Origin: Murimonas intestini
GTDB lineage: Bacteria; Bacillota; Clostridia; Lachnospirales; Lachnospiraceae
DNA length: 64,000 nucleotides
NCBI RefSeq assembly: GCF_024622195.1
Contig: NZ_JANKBI010000017.1
Coordinates: 62,001 to 126,000 of the forward strand
Direction: 5' to 3'
The position numbers and the translations under genes are program-made. The notes beneath the pieces were generated by a model, which saw nothing but the letters and a program-made list of their open reading frames with translations, had not been told where the DNA came from and ran no database searches. Positions 34,001-42,543 of this stretch are shown here, piece after piece (the first letter of the stretch is position 1; every line of letters starts with the position of its first letter).

Positions 34001-37000
34001 ATGACATTTGAAGAAGAAAAAGAAATAATTGATTTTTCCCGCGAGATTCTGACGCGGTATTTTTGTGACAATGATGTGGATTTTCTTGTCTCCACCTTTG
34101 CGGAAGATATCGTATGGCTGGGTGCAGGCGAGGCTCAAAAAGCAGAGGGACGTAAAGCCGTCAGTGAATGTTTCCTGGCCGAAGGCGCTGAAAGCATCCC
34201 TTTTCGTATGACAGATGAGCATTATGTTGTCCGGGGCCTTGGAGAGAACTATTACCTCTGTGAGGGCGACAGCTATCTGGAAGCTATAGAGACAAGTAAT
34301 GCCAGTTTAAATACCCGCCAGAGGGTCACCTTTATCTTCAGGCGCATACAGGACAGGTTTCAGACTGTACATATACACAACTCCGTTCCTTTCAGCGCTA
34401 TAGAAAATGATGAGCTGTTCCCTGTGCGTGCCGCCAGGGAATCTTATAAAAAGATGCAGGCTCTGCTGTCAGAGCAGAACGCACAGATTGAGCTCATGCA
34501 GCCGCAGCTTCCGGGCGGTATGCTGATCTGTAATTTCGATCAGGACTTTACGATCAACTGGATCAGCGAAGGCCTCTGCCGGATACTGGGCTATGAAAAT
34601 GCCTCTGATTTCAGGATACATAATAATTATTCCTGCCGGGACTTTATACTCCCTGAAGACTTTTGTCCCATGCAGAAGTCCACAGAGGAGTCCTTGTCTG
34701 CCAAGGGGGCTTATACTGTTGAATACCGGGTGAAGCGAAAAGACGGCACTGTGGCCTGGATGATGGACGTGGGCAAATACATTACCACAGAGGAAGGCGG
34801 AATAGCCCTCTCCTGCTTTATCACGGATATCACGCAGAAGAAGAATCAGGATCTGCTTCTTCAGCAGGCCAACGAAGAGATATCCCGCCAGGCAAAATTT
34901 CTGACACAGCTTTATAATACAGTTCCGTGCGGAATCATCCAGTTTACCACTGACAGCTCACATAAAATCATCCATGCCAACAGGATGGCCTGGGAGATCT
35001 ATGGATATACTCAGGATGAGTACTGGGCGGAAGTAACTGACCCCTTCCTCTGTGTTTTGGAGGATGAGCGCTCTAAATATACAGACCTGGTAACAGATCT
35101 CTCCAAAAACGGCGGACATGTATCATATGAACGTGAAGGGACCCGGAAAGACGGCTCACACTGTTTTATCAATGTCTACATGGAGCGCGTCATCAATGCC
35201 AACGGGGAAGAAGTCATACAGGCAGTATTTAATGATATTACTCAGACAAAGCTTCTACAGCTGGAGCATGAACAGGAACAGCTGCTTGAGAATCAGCTGC
35301 TGCGCGCTGCCATATTTACTGCCTACCCTCTCATAATGAATGTAAATCTGTCAGATAATTCCTATAAGTGTATTTCTTCCGGAAATTATATTGTTACTCA
35401 TGAGCCTTCCGGAAATTATGAAGATATGATACAGGAGACACTTTCCAACATCCATCCTTCATACAAAGAAGTATTCCTTAAGACCTTCTCGAAGGATAAT
35501 ATTCTGGAACAATTTAATAACCAGAATCCTGAGATTTATACCGAACTACAGGAAAAAGGACGTGACAATGAATATCACTGGGTCTCCGCCCACATTGTCC
35601 AGGTAGAGAACCCTTATGGTGACGCTCCTCTGGCTGTCATACTGCTGCGGGTTCTGGACGACCAGCGTTCCCAGCAGGCCCGTCAGGAGCAGCTTCTGAG
35701 GGATGCCCTGGCTCTGGCCAAGGCGGCAAATAATGCAAAGTCTGATTTTCTCTCCCGCATGAGCCATGATATCAGGACTCCTTTAAATGCCATCATCGGA
35801 ATGAGCACTATAGGACAGCTGAAAATAGATGACAGGAGCAGGGTACTGGACTGTTTCAATAAGATCGATGCCTCCTCCAGATATCTGCTCACACTGATCA
35901 ATGACATACTGGACATGTCAAAGATTGAGCAGGGGAAAATGACTATTACCAACAGCAGGTTTGACTTTACAGAACTGGTCAATTCCGTCACATCCATCAT
36001 CTATCCCCAGGCCAGTTCCCAAAATGTTGATTTTGAAATCTACCATACAGAGCCGCTGGAGCATTACTATATCGGAGATTCCCTAAGGATCAATCAGATC
36101 CTCATGAATCTTCTCTCAAATGCTGTCAAATTCACACCGGCAGGCGGCAGGATCATCCTGGATCTCAGAGAATCCCGCCGGACAAACGGCTATGCTTATC
36201 TTGATATCACTGTCAAAGATACAGGCATCGGCATGAGCAGCGAATTTATGGGTAAGCTCTACCAGCCATTTGAACAGGAAGCGAATGACCTGGCCCGGAA
36301 CAAAGCTGGAAGCGGCCTTGGACTTTCAATCGTATACAGCCTGGTACAGCTGATGAATGGAACTATTCAAGTAAACAGTATACCGGATGAAGGGACATCC
36401 TTTAAAGTCTCCATTCCGTTAGAACTGACCCAGGACAGATATATGGATGAACAGCACCGCAAGTCCCGTGAACTTCTGCATGACCTGAATGTACTTATTG
36501 TGGACGACGATGCGGTCGTGGGAGAACAGGCCTGTGCCATTCTGGTAAATATAGGAGCCCGTTCCACATGGGTGGATTCAGGCTTCAAGGCTATAGATGA
36601 AGTCCGGGCCGCCTCAGAAAAAGGGGAATTATATGATCTGGCCATGATCGACTGGAAAATGCCGGATATGGATGGCCTTGAGACTACAAAACGGATCCGG
36701 CAGCTGACTGGTCCTGATACAATGATCATCATTATTTCAGCCTATGACTGGAAGAGTATCGAAGCTGAGGCAAGGAACGCCGGCGCAGACTTCTTTATTT
36801 CCAAGCCGCTGCTGCAGTCCACCATCTATGACACGCTCCTGAATCTGGATATCTCACCCAAAGAGAGGAAAAAACTGCCCTCCTACCATCTTGGCGGTCA
36901 GAAAGTTCTTCTTGTGGAGGATAATGACCTTAATATGGAAATCGCTAAATCTCTTCTGGAATTCCAGGGTCTGGAAGTGGATACTGCCATCAATGGTGAG

Positions 37001-37273
37001 CTTGCCATCCAGGCTTTTGCCTCAAAGCCGTCCGGCTATTATATGGCAGTCCTTATGGACATCCGCATGCCTGTAAAAGACGGACTGACAGCTACAAAAG
37101 AAATACGCGCTATGGACAGAGAGGACGCCCATACTATACCGGTCATTGCCATGTCCGCAAACGCCTTTACAGAGGATAAGGCTCTTGCTTTGTCTGTTGG
37201 AATGAATGAATACATGACTAAGCCTATTGATATTGATAAGCTTTTCCAGCTTCTTACGAAATACTTATTATAA
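34001..37273 (+). CDS. Soluble hybrid sensor histidine kinase with NTF2-like, PAS and two receiver domains
   Basis: A 1090-residue signalling protein without membrane segments, so the signal is probably cytosolic. Residues 1 to about 135 look like a SnoaL/NTF2-type small-molecule fold (REILTRYFCDNDVDFLVSTF). PAS-like modules follow at about 165-280 and 300-420, with a further sensor-like region to about 560. The phospho-acceptor is H589 in SHDIRTPLNAIIG; the ATPase domain has NLLSNAVKF, DTGIGMS and GSGLGLSIV. Two receiver domains carry aspartates D884 (MIDWKMPDMDG) and D1020 (LMDIRMPVKDG). No DNA-binding output is attached. Its stop overlaps the convergent SDR stop by 6 bp. Confidence 0.9.
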   Translation: MTFEEEKEIIDFSREILTRYFCDNDVDFLVSTFAEDIVWLGAGEAQKAEGRKAVSECFLAEGAESIPFRMTDEHYVVRGLGENYYLCEGDSYLEAIETSNASLNTRQRVTFIFRRIQDRFQTVHIHNSVPFSAIENDELFPVRAARESYKKMQALLSEQNAQIELMQPQLPGGMLICNFDQDFTINWISEGLCRILGYENASDFRIHNNYSCRDFILPEDFCPMQKSTEESLSAKGAYTVEYRVKRKDGTVAWMMDVGKYITTEEGGIALSCFITDITQKKNQDLLLQQANEEISRQAKFLTQLYNTVPCGIIQFTTDSSHKIIHANRMAWEIYGYTQDEYWAEVTDPFLCVLEDERSKYTDLVTDLSKNGGHVSYEREGTRKDGSHCFINVYMERVINANGEEVIQAVFNDITQTKLLQLEHEQEQLLENQLLRAAIFTAYPLIMNVNLSDNSYKCISSGNYIVTHEPSGNYEDMIQETLSNIHPSYKEVFLKTFSKDNILEQFNNQNPEIYTELQEKGRDNEYHWVSAHIVQVENPYGDAPLAVILLRVLDDQRSQQARQEQLLRDALALAKAANNAKSDFLSRMSHDIRTPLNAIIGMSTIGQLKIDDRSRVLDCFNKIDASSRYLLTLINDILDMSKIEQGKMTITNSRFDFTELVNSVTSIIYPQASSQNVDFEIYHTEPLEHYYIGDSLRINQILMNLLSNAVKFTPAGGRIILDLRESRRTNGYAYLDITVKDTGIGMSSEFMGKLYQPFEQEANDLARNKAGSGLGLSIVYSLVQLMNGTIQVNSIPDEGTSFKVSIPLELTQDRYMDEQHRKSRELLHDLNVLIVDDDAVVGEQACAILVNIGARSTWVDSGFKAIDEVRAASEKGELYDLAMIDWKMPDMDGLETTKRIRQLTGPDTMIIIISAYDWKSIEAEARNAGADFFISKPLLQSTIYDTLLNLDISPKERKKLPSYHLGGQKVLLVEDNDLNMEIAKSLLEFQGLEVDTAINGELAIQAFASKPSGYYMAVLMDIRMPVKDGLTATKEIRAMDREDAHTIPVIAMSANAFTEDKALALSVGMNEYMTKPIDIDKLFQLLTKYLL

Positions 37274-38095
37274 TATATTTTTTAAGGGATTGACTCCGCT
37301 TGCCACACAGCCCCCGTCACAAATAATATCAGCGCCAGTAAGAAACCCTGGTTTTTCACTGGCGCAAAATGCCATAAGTTCCGCGATCTCTTCTGGTCTG
37401 CCAAACCGTTTAATAGCACAGTATTTGATATATTCGGACGCTTCTTTTGACTCCAGTCTGCCCATGGGGGTCTCAAAATTTCCCGGCGTAACTGACAGGA
37501 TGCGTATACCCTTTCCGCCCATTTTCTCCGCCATCTTCTTTGTGTACCAGATCACGAAATTTTTAGATATGCCGTAGGCTACATTTGCCTGCTGGGATCT
37601 GGGCATAAGCCTGATAAATCCCATTATTTTTTTCAAAAACTTTTCAATGTCAGTCAAAGCATGTTTATATAATCTTTTCGGCATAATAAACTGAGGCGTC
37701 AGATAAGCTGACATGGATGAAACATTTAATATGCAGGATCCTTCCCCCATGATCTCATAAAAAACCTCGTCTATATTCACCGTTCCCAGCGCATTCCCCT
37801 GCATAATCAGTCTGGCATCTCCCATGTGGGGTGAGAGCCCCGCGCAATGGATCAGCGCCCTTACCCTTCCGCAGCCTGCTGCATACTCCGCCAGCTTTTC
37901 AACTGACTGTCTGCTGCTCACATCCGCTGCAAATGCCTCTGTCTCAATCCCCTCATCTCTTAACTCCTTTACTGCACTCTCTAATCTGGAAGCTGTTCGC
38001 CCAGCCAAAATAATAAAATGGTCCTTCCCCATGATATGTGCGGCGGCAAGCCCCATGCCGCTGCCTCCTCCTGTGATCACACATACATTTTTCAT
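37268..38095 (-). CDS. Short-chain dehydrogenase of the 3alpha-HSDH/carbonyl reductase type
   Basis: A 275-residue Rossmann-fold oxidoreductase with cofactor motif TGGGSGMG (8-15), LIHCAGLSP and catalytic YGISK. Between the catalytic serine (NVSSMSAY) and the tyrosine there are about 45 extra residues rich in Lys and hydrophobics. Most classical SDRs have only about 12 residues there; the long insertion is the arrangement known from Comamonas 3alpha-hydroxysteroid dehydrogenase. The substrate is therefore plausibly a steroid, bile acid or other bulky carbonyl, but this is inference. The gene follows an extended SDR with a 4-nt overlap. Confidence 0.8.
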   Translation of the reverse strand: MKNVCVITGGGSGMGLAAAHIMGKDHFIILAGRTASRLESAVKELRDEGIETEAFAADVSSRQSVEKLAEYAAGCGRVRALIHCAGLSPHMGDARLIMQGNALGTVNIDEVFYEIMGEGSCILNVSSMSAYLTPQFIMPKRLYKHALTDIEKFLKKIMGFIRLMPRSQQANVAYGISKNFVIWYTKKMAEKMGGKGIRILSVTPGNFETPMGRLESKEASEYIKYCAIKRFGRPEEIAELMAFCASEKPGFLTGADIICDGGCVASGVNPLKNIL

Positions 38096-39147
38096 TCTGC
38101 TGCCACCCTTCTGCTGACCGTTCTTTCCTTTATGAGTCCTTCCTTTATAAGCCAGTTCACTTCATCCTGCAAAGTCTCTTCATATGGGCGCGTCGTATAG
38201 CCCAGCTCCTGCTCTGCCTTAGAATAATCAAATGTATTATTACGGTCCAGATTATATACTGCGAAGGTGGTCATAATAGGCATTTTCCCGGTTTTTTGTG
38301 CCTTCTTCTCCATGCTTCCCGCAATCTTCATTGCAAGCTTTATAGGCAGATAAAACAGAGGTGTGCTGCACTGGCTGTTCTCCTTCAGCATTCTGCATAC
38401 TTCCTTTAATGTCACTTCTTTATTTCCCAATATATAGCACTGCCCCTTTCTTCCCTTATCGGCGGCGGCTACGCATCCGTGCGCCAGATCCCTGACATCG
38501 CATAAATTAAAGGAACCTGCCATGCCTATCGGCATCTCCCCGTTCATGATCTGGATGATCACTCCTGTAGTCTGTCCCACTGCGTAATCCTTTGGGCCTA
38601 ATATACCGCTTGGATGTACGATGCAGGCATTCAGCCCTCTCTCATTCACTGCATCCAGTACCGCCTGAGTGGCTATAGCTTTTGACTGGCTGTAGCAGCC
38701 CACCTGTTTTTTCTTATCAATGGGCGTAAACTGGTACACCTCCTTGATCTTCTGTCCTTTCGGCAGTTCCGGGATAGCCCCTGTACTGCTGACATATACC
38801 AGCTTTCTGCATTCTTTATGCTTCAGGCACTGATCGATGATATTCTTTGTCCCGCCCACATTTACATCCATTAATTTTTGATTGTATGCAGGGTCTACTG
38901 TCACCATGCTTGCACAATGGATGACTATTGTCTCCGTCTCCCCATCTACTGTAAAAAAATTATCCAGTGATTCCACGTCACAAAGGTCACCTGTCACAAT
39001 TTCTACAGCCTTTGGAACATATTTTACAGATTTATCCCCGTTGAGGACTAAGGCACGCACCCTTTCTCCTCTTTCTAAAAGTTCTTCACATACGTGGCTT
39101 CCTAAAAATCCTGCAGCTCCTGTTATTAAATAAATTCTGTTTTTCAT
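38092..39147 (-). CDS. Extended SDR, NAD-dependent epimerase/dehydratase or 3beta-HSD-like
   Basis: A 351-residue extended short-chain dehydrogenase. The cofactor motif is TGAAGFLGSH (9-18), with VIHCASMVTVDP, YVSSTGAIPEL and an active-site YSQSK. The family includes sugar-nucleotide epimerases, dihydroflavonol reductases and 3beta-hydroxysteroid dehydrogenases. There is no sugar-nucleotide context here, and the overlapping partner resembles a hydroxysteroid dehydrogenase, so a lipid or steroid substrate is reasonable. AAGGAG precedes the ATG. The upstream region has a TTTACTGTAAA palindrome that could be an operator. Confidence 0.78.
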   Translation of the reverse strand: MKNRIYLITGAAGFLGSHVCEELLERGERVRALVLNGDKSVKYVPKAVEIVTGDLCDVESLDNFFTVDGETETIVIHCASMVTVDPAYNQKLMDVNVGGTKNIIDQCLKHKECRKLVYVSSTGAIPELPKGQKIKEVYQFTPIDKKKQVGCYSQSKAIATQAVLDAVNERGLNACIVHPSGILGPKDYAVGQTTGVIIQIMNGEMPIGMAGSFNLCDVRDLAHGCVAAADKGRKGQCYILGNKEVTLKEVCRMLKENSQCSTPLFYLPIKLAMKIAGSMEKKAQKTGKMPIMTTFAVYNLDRNNTFDYSKAEQELGYTTRPYEETLQDEVNWLIKEGLIKERTVSRRVAAE

Positions 39148-39324
39148 TTCTGACTCCTTTTCTTTACCTTTACTGTAAACTTGTTTGTTTTGATGTACTT
39201 AATATGCACTACAAATATTTACGTATTGTAAGAGTTTTGTTTAAGAAGTATTAATTAAGCCAAAAAATTCCTGGTTTTGCAGCGTGAAACGGCGTTTTTG
39301 CCGTTTCTGTGCATTGCGGAGCAT

Positions 39325-39351
39325 GTTACTGGTCACAGAGTGAACCGTAAC
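39325..39351. repeat. Second copy of the GTTAC...GTAAC palindrome
   Basis: GTTACTGGTCAC and GTGAACCGTAAC are nearly symmetric around a short centre. It matches the 23-bp copy at 10466-10488 with a 4-bp enlargement. It directly abuts the truncated reading frame at 39360, so the element may have inserted into or replaced the start of that gene. Confidence 0.6.
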
Positions 39352-39359
39352 ACGAGTAC

Positions 39360-39566
39360 CATCAGCTCCAGCTGGAAATCCAAAAGATCCGGCTTGATAT
39401 TGAAAATGACATCAAACCGCAGATAAAAACACTAGCGGAACATTATCTGCCGGCGGCTGATGACTTTACAGCCGCAAGGATGTCGATTGAAGACATTCAA
39501 GAGGATATTAAGTTAATGAAAAAGGGGTTATCGGAGCATAGCGAAAAGCTCCAGAAAATTTCATAG
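39360..39566 (+). pseudogene. C-terminal remnant of a coiled-coil hypothetical protein
   Basis: A 68-codon frame without a start runs through HQLQLEIQKIRLDIENDIKP and QIKTLAEHYLPAAD to HSEKLQKIS and a stop. This resembles the C-terminus of short coiled-coil hypothetical proteins common in Lachnospiraceae. The 5' part is missing, replaced by the palindromic repeat. It is followed by a perfect 24-bp palindrome that was probably its terminator. Confidence 0.6.
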
Positions 39567-39576
39567 TAAGAAGTAT

Positions 39577-39840
39577 TCACGATATCGGGCCTAATATTAG
39601 GCCCGATAGGTTTCCACAGTAACACATAGGTCCTTCAGGATGAATACATATATGTTCAAAAAGTCTGCTGTGCATATAAGTGCCCTGATGGACGCTGTGG
39701 TTTGTGATAACAGCACCGTCTAAATTCCTGTTTAATAAAAATACAATTGCGCTGTTTAACTGGGGATGATTCCATAACTCCAGATAAGCCGCGGCTTTTG
39801 AATCATGTTCAAGATGACAGGGATAAGGAAGCCTGAACCT
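39577..39840 (-). other. Open frame of 87 codons without a start, unknown
   Basis: Between stops at 39843 and 39577 the minus strand stays open and reads like real protein: LPYPCHLEHDSKAAAYLELW, then NHPQLNSAIVFLLNR and THSR-like residues up to HPEGPMCYCGN. There is no initiation codon or ribosome binding site at its upstream end, so if it was a gene it is now a fragment. I do not recognise the family. Confidence 0.3.
39584..39607. terminator. Perfect 24-bp palindrome, probable relic terminator
   Basis: ATCGGGCCTAA and TTAGGCCCGAT pair perfectly across a 2-base centre, 18 bp after the remnant's stop. There is no T run on the plus strand. Confidence 0.5.
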
Positions 39841-39876
39841 CTAAAAAACATATTTGTAAATTGTGTTTTTCGTCAA

Positions 39877-39905
39877 TAGACAATATCTCATTCCAATTAT
39901 ATACT
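39877..39905 (+). promoter_or_regulatory. Promoter of the alcohol dehydrogenase gene
   Basis: TAGACA and TATACT are separated by 17 bases. The start site would be near 39912, about 50 bp before the ATG. Confidence 0.7.
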
Positions 39906-39962
39906 TAACTTACAGTTTAGTCATAAGCGTAAGATGCAACATTAAAAACGGAGGTAATCAAA

Positions 39963-40988
39963 ATGAAAAGTGCAGTATTCTATGGAAAACATGATTTACG
40001 AGTTGAGGAACACGAAATGCCTGTAGTGGGGCCACAGGATATTTTGATCCAGGTAAAGGCCTGTGGTGTATGCGGAACAGATGTACATATTTACGAGGGT
40101 GACAAAGGTGCTGCTGAAGTCACACCTCCGACAATTCTCGGGCATGAATTCTCTGGTATAGTTGCAGAAACAGGTTCGGAAGTAAAAGACTATAAAGTAG
40201 GTGACAGGGTGTGCATTGACCCAAACTGTTACTGCGGGGCCTGTGAACCATGCAGAAACGGTGTTGCCCATTACTGCGAAAATATGATAGGTTATGGAAC
40301 TACAGTAAATGGCGGATTTGCAGAATACTGTGCCGTTAATGCAAGACAAGTTTATAAGCTGGGAGATAATACATCTTTTGAACAGGGCGCTATGACTGAA
40401 CCCGTTGCCTGCTGCCTGCACGGCATGGATATGTGCGGGGTCCGTCCAGGGCATCAGGTTGTCGTGATTGGCGGAGGTATGATAGGACTTCTCATGTTAC
40501 AGCTTGCAAAGCTGGCGGGAGCTGCAAAAGTGGCTCTTCTTGAACCGGTTGAGAGCAAACGGGAAGTAGGAAAAAAATTAGGCGCGGATGTGTGTATCGA
40601 TCCGATCCATGAGGATGTAAAGGCCCGTTTAAAAGAGAACGGCATGACGTGGGTCAATACAGTAATCGAGTGTGTAGGCCGTCCTTCTACTATTGAACAG
40701 GCCATTGACATTGCTGGAAACAAGGCTGTTGTAATGATGTTCGGACTTACAAAACCGGATGAAACCATTTCAGTGAAGCCATTCCAGATATTCCAGAAAG
40801 AGCTGGAGTTAAAAGCATCATATATCAATCCTTATACCCAGAAAAGGGCTTTGGACTTAATTGACTCCGGACGTCTTGATGTAAGCAGTATGGTCTATGA
40901 TGTATGCGGTCTTGACAATCTGAAAGATATATTAAGTAAACCAGAACTCCGTGCTAACGGAAAATATATAATTTCACCTGAAAAATAG
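39963..40988 (+). CDS. Zinc-dependent medium-chain alcohol (polyol-type) dehydrogenase
   Basis: A 341-residue NAD(P)-dependent dehydrogenase of the sorbitol/threonine dehydrogenase group. Catalytic zinc ligands are C37 (CGVCGTD) and H61-E62 (GHEFSG). The structural zinc site C91, C94, C97 and C105 is intact. The cofactor motif is VVVIGGGMIGLLMLQLAK. GGAGG lies upstream of the ATG. A small VOC protein follows 32 bp downstream on the same strand. Substrate cannot be told from sequence; polyols or secondary alcohols are likely. Confidence 0.88.
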   Translation: MKSAVFYGKHDLRVEEHEMPVVGPQDILIQVKACGVCGTDVHIYEGDKGAAEVTPPTILGHEFSGIVAETGSEVKDYKVGDRVCIDPNCYCGACEPCRNGVAHYCENMIGYGTTVNGGFAEYCAVNARQVYKLGDNTSFEQGAMTEPVACCLHGMDMCGVRPGHQVVVIGGGMIGLLMLQLAKLAGAAKVALLEPVESKREVGKKLGADVCIDPIHEDVKARLKENGMTWVNTVIECVGRPSTIEQAIDIAGNKAVVMMFGLTKPDETISVKPFQIFQKELELKASYINPYTQKRALDLIDSGRLDVSSMVYDVCGLDNLKDILSKPELRANGKYIISPEK

Positions 40989-41020
40989 AAAAAAGGTACA
41001 AAAAAGACTGGAGAGATAAA

Positions 41021-41413
41021 ATGAATTTAAATCAGTATATGACTGGTATTCAGCATATAGGAATACCAACTAATGATATAGATGCAACACTGGACTTTTA
41101 CCATAAGTTAGGATTTGAGACAGCATTTCAGACTGTAAATGAAGAAGCAAATGAAAAGGTTGTATTTTTAAAGCTGGGGACACTTGTTATAGAAACCTAT
41201 GAAAATAAGTCCGCTAAAATGGAATCCGGAGCAGTCGACCATGTGGCTGTCAATGTGACAGATATTGAAGAAGTATACCAGTATATAAACTGCCACAATA
41301 TGAATACAACGCAGGACACAATTCACTTCCTCCCATTTTGGGAAAATGGAGTGCGGTTCTTTACCATCGAAGGTCCAAATAAAGAAAAAATCGAATTTAG
41401 CCAATATATGTAA
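41021..41413 (+). CDS. VOC-family (glyoxalase/dioxygenase-fold) protein
   Basis: A 130-residue protein with two beta-alpha-beta-beta-beta repeats: IQHIGIPTNDIDATLDFYHK and VDHVAVNVTDIEEVYQYI. Metal-ligand positions are a histidine in each half (QHIG and DHVA) and the glutamates in LVIETYE and KIEFSQYM. It may be a lactoylglutathione lyase-like isomerase, an epimerase or a binding protein. It is probably cotranscribed with the alcohol dehydrogenase, so it may act on that enzyme's carbonyl product. Confidence 0.8.
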   Translation: MNLNQYMTGIQHIGIPTNDIDATLDFYHKLGFETAFQTVNEEANEKVVFLKLGTLVIETYENKSAKMESGAVDHVAVNVTDIEEVYQYINCHNMNTTQDTIHFLPFWENGVRFFTIEGPNKEKIEFSQYM

Positions 41414-41442
41414 TAAAAAACCCTCCCGTGAACAATAATAAA

Positions 41443-41485
41443 ACAGCTGCTGCCCATCACAAATAAGTATGATGGCAGCACCTGT
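41443..41485 (-). terminator. Hairpin terminator between converging genes
   Basis: ACAG-TGCTGCC-ATCA pairs with TGAT-GGCAGCA-CTGT around a 10-base loop, followed on the minus strand by TTTTATTATTG. It fits as terminator of the glpK-eutS-eutP side and perhaps also of the plus-strand VOC gene. Confidence 0.7.
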
Positions 41486-41512
41486 TATATTACAGTATCT
41501 TATTACAGCATT

Positions 41513-42052
41513 TTATTGCAGCAGTGTCTTTGATTTTTGCGGCAGGCTGCGGGTATTTGACTTTGTAGACAGTACCTTTCTAGGCCTGCCGGCTTCTTTT
41601 TCATTGTCCCAGGGGAGCACATCTCCCGGCTCCCGTAAATACTCAAGAATCTGCCATATGCCCTCGCCTGTATATGAGCTTACCCGGAAAATCGTCTCAC
41701 AGCCTGACAGCCTGAGCCATCTCTCCGCCCTGTCGGGGTCTCCATTCGGGGAATCTATCTGTGTGATAATGCCTATTACCGGCCGAGTGGAGCATGCAGT
41801 CACACAGGGGGGGAAGAGGGAATACTGCTCTTCTGAACTGATCAGCAGACCTACCACGTCAGCCTCATAGGAATAAAGGGCAAGCGCCCTGCCCAGCCTG
41901 TTTGTTTCCGCATATTCACCCGGGGTATCTATCACTACATCGTAGTGGTTTATGTACTGTGTCTTGTGATAATGGATGGTATCACCTTTCAGGGCCTGCT
42001 GCAGCGTTGTTTTCCCGCACTCGCTGCGCCCCATCAGAATAATCTTTTTCAT
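41513..42052 (-). CDS. eutP: EutP/PduV-family GTPase
   Basis: A 179-residue small P-loop protein with Walker A GRSECGKTTL (8-17), switch-like VVIDTPGEYAE and the base motif TQIDSP. This is the EutP/PduV family associated with bacterial microcompartments. The last 30 residues are basic and Ser-rich, longer than usual. It follows eutS by 9 bp. No other microcompartment enzyme or shell gene is in the window, so the pair is an orphan; it probably serves a microcompartment encoded elsewhere. Confidence 0.85.
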   Translation of the reverse strand: MKKIILMGRSECGKTTLQQALKGDTIHYHKTQYINHYDVVIDTPGEYAETNRLGRALALYSYEADVVGLLISSEEQYSLFPPCVTACSTRPVIGIITQIDSPNGDPDRAERWLRLSGCETIFRVSSYTGEGIWQILEYLREPGDVLPWDNEKEAGRPRKVLSTKSNTRSLPQKSKTLLQ

Positions 42053-42061
42053 GACGCCGCC

Positions 42062-42442
42062 TTAAGTCCTTGTGACTTCACAGATGGTAAAATGCAGCTT
42101 CTCCTCCAGATATGCCGTAATAGCCTGGATAGCCGCTTCCACCTCCGCCACCCTTCCGGTGAAAATCAAAGTCCCGCTGAAACGGTCAATAAATCCAAGA
42201 TCAATATTAGCCGCCTTTACTGCAATATCTCCCGCAATAACTGAGATCTCCGCAGGGCTCATGCTGAGTATGCCAATAGCGGCCCTCTTATAATCCAGTT
42301 CAGGATCCAGGCCCAGCTTCTTATATACAATAGGATCGGGGCTGGCGATCACATGTGCCAGCGTAACCTGCTTGCCCGGCACCAGTTCCTGGACGATTCG
42401 CATCCTTTTATCTCCGGAAAAATCAAGCTCATCTAGTTTCAT
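42062..42442 (-). CDS. eutS: BMC shell protein of the EutS/PduU type
   Basis: A 126-residue bacterial-microcompartment shell protein of the circularly permuted type. It reads RIVQELVPGKQVTLAHVIAS, then AAIGILSMSPAEISVIAGDI and the fold segment IDRFSGTLIFTGRVAEVEAA. AAGGAG precedes the ATG. It lies 101 bp downstream of glpK in an AT-rich gap that may hold its own promoter. Confidence 0.88.
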   Translation of the reverse strand: MKLDELDFSGDKRMRIVQELVPGKQVTLAHVIASPDPIVYKKLGLDPELDYKRAAIGILSMSPAEISVIAGDIAVKAANIDLGFIDRFSGTLIFTGRVAEVEAAIQAITAYLEEKLHFTICEVTRT

Positions 42443-42543
42443 AAAGTCTCTCCTTTACATTATATGAGAAAATGCTTCACGCAGTAATATACTAATTCAG
42501 ATATTAATATAATACAACAAAATCCCACACAATACAAGGTTTA

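Noticed and set aside
39160..39930. Shared ACTGTAA-type operator before the SDR and alcohol dehydrogenase operons
   Set aside because: TTTACTGTAAA upstream of the SDR genes is symmetric, but the second occurrence is not, so a common regulator is not supported.
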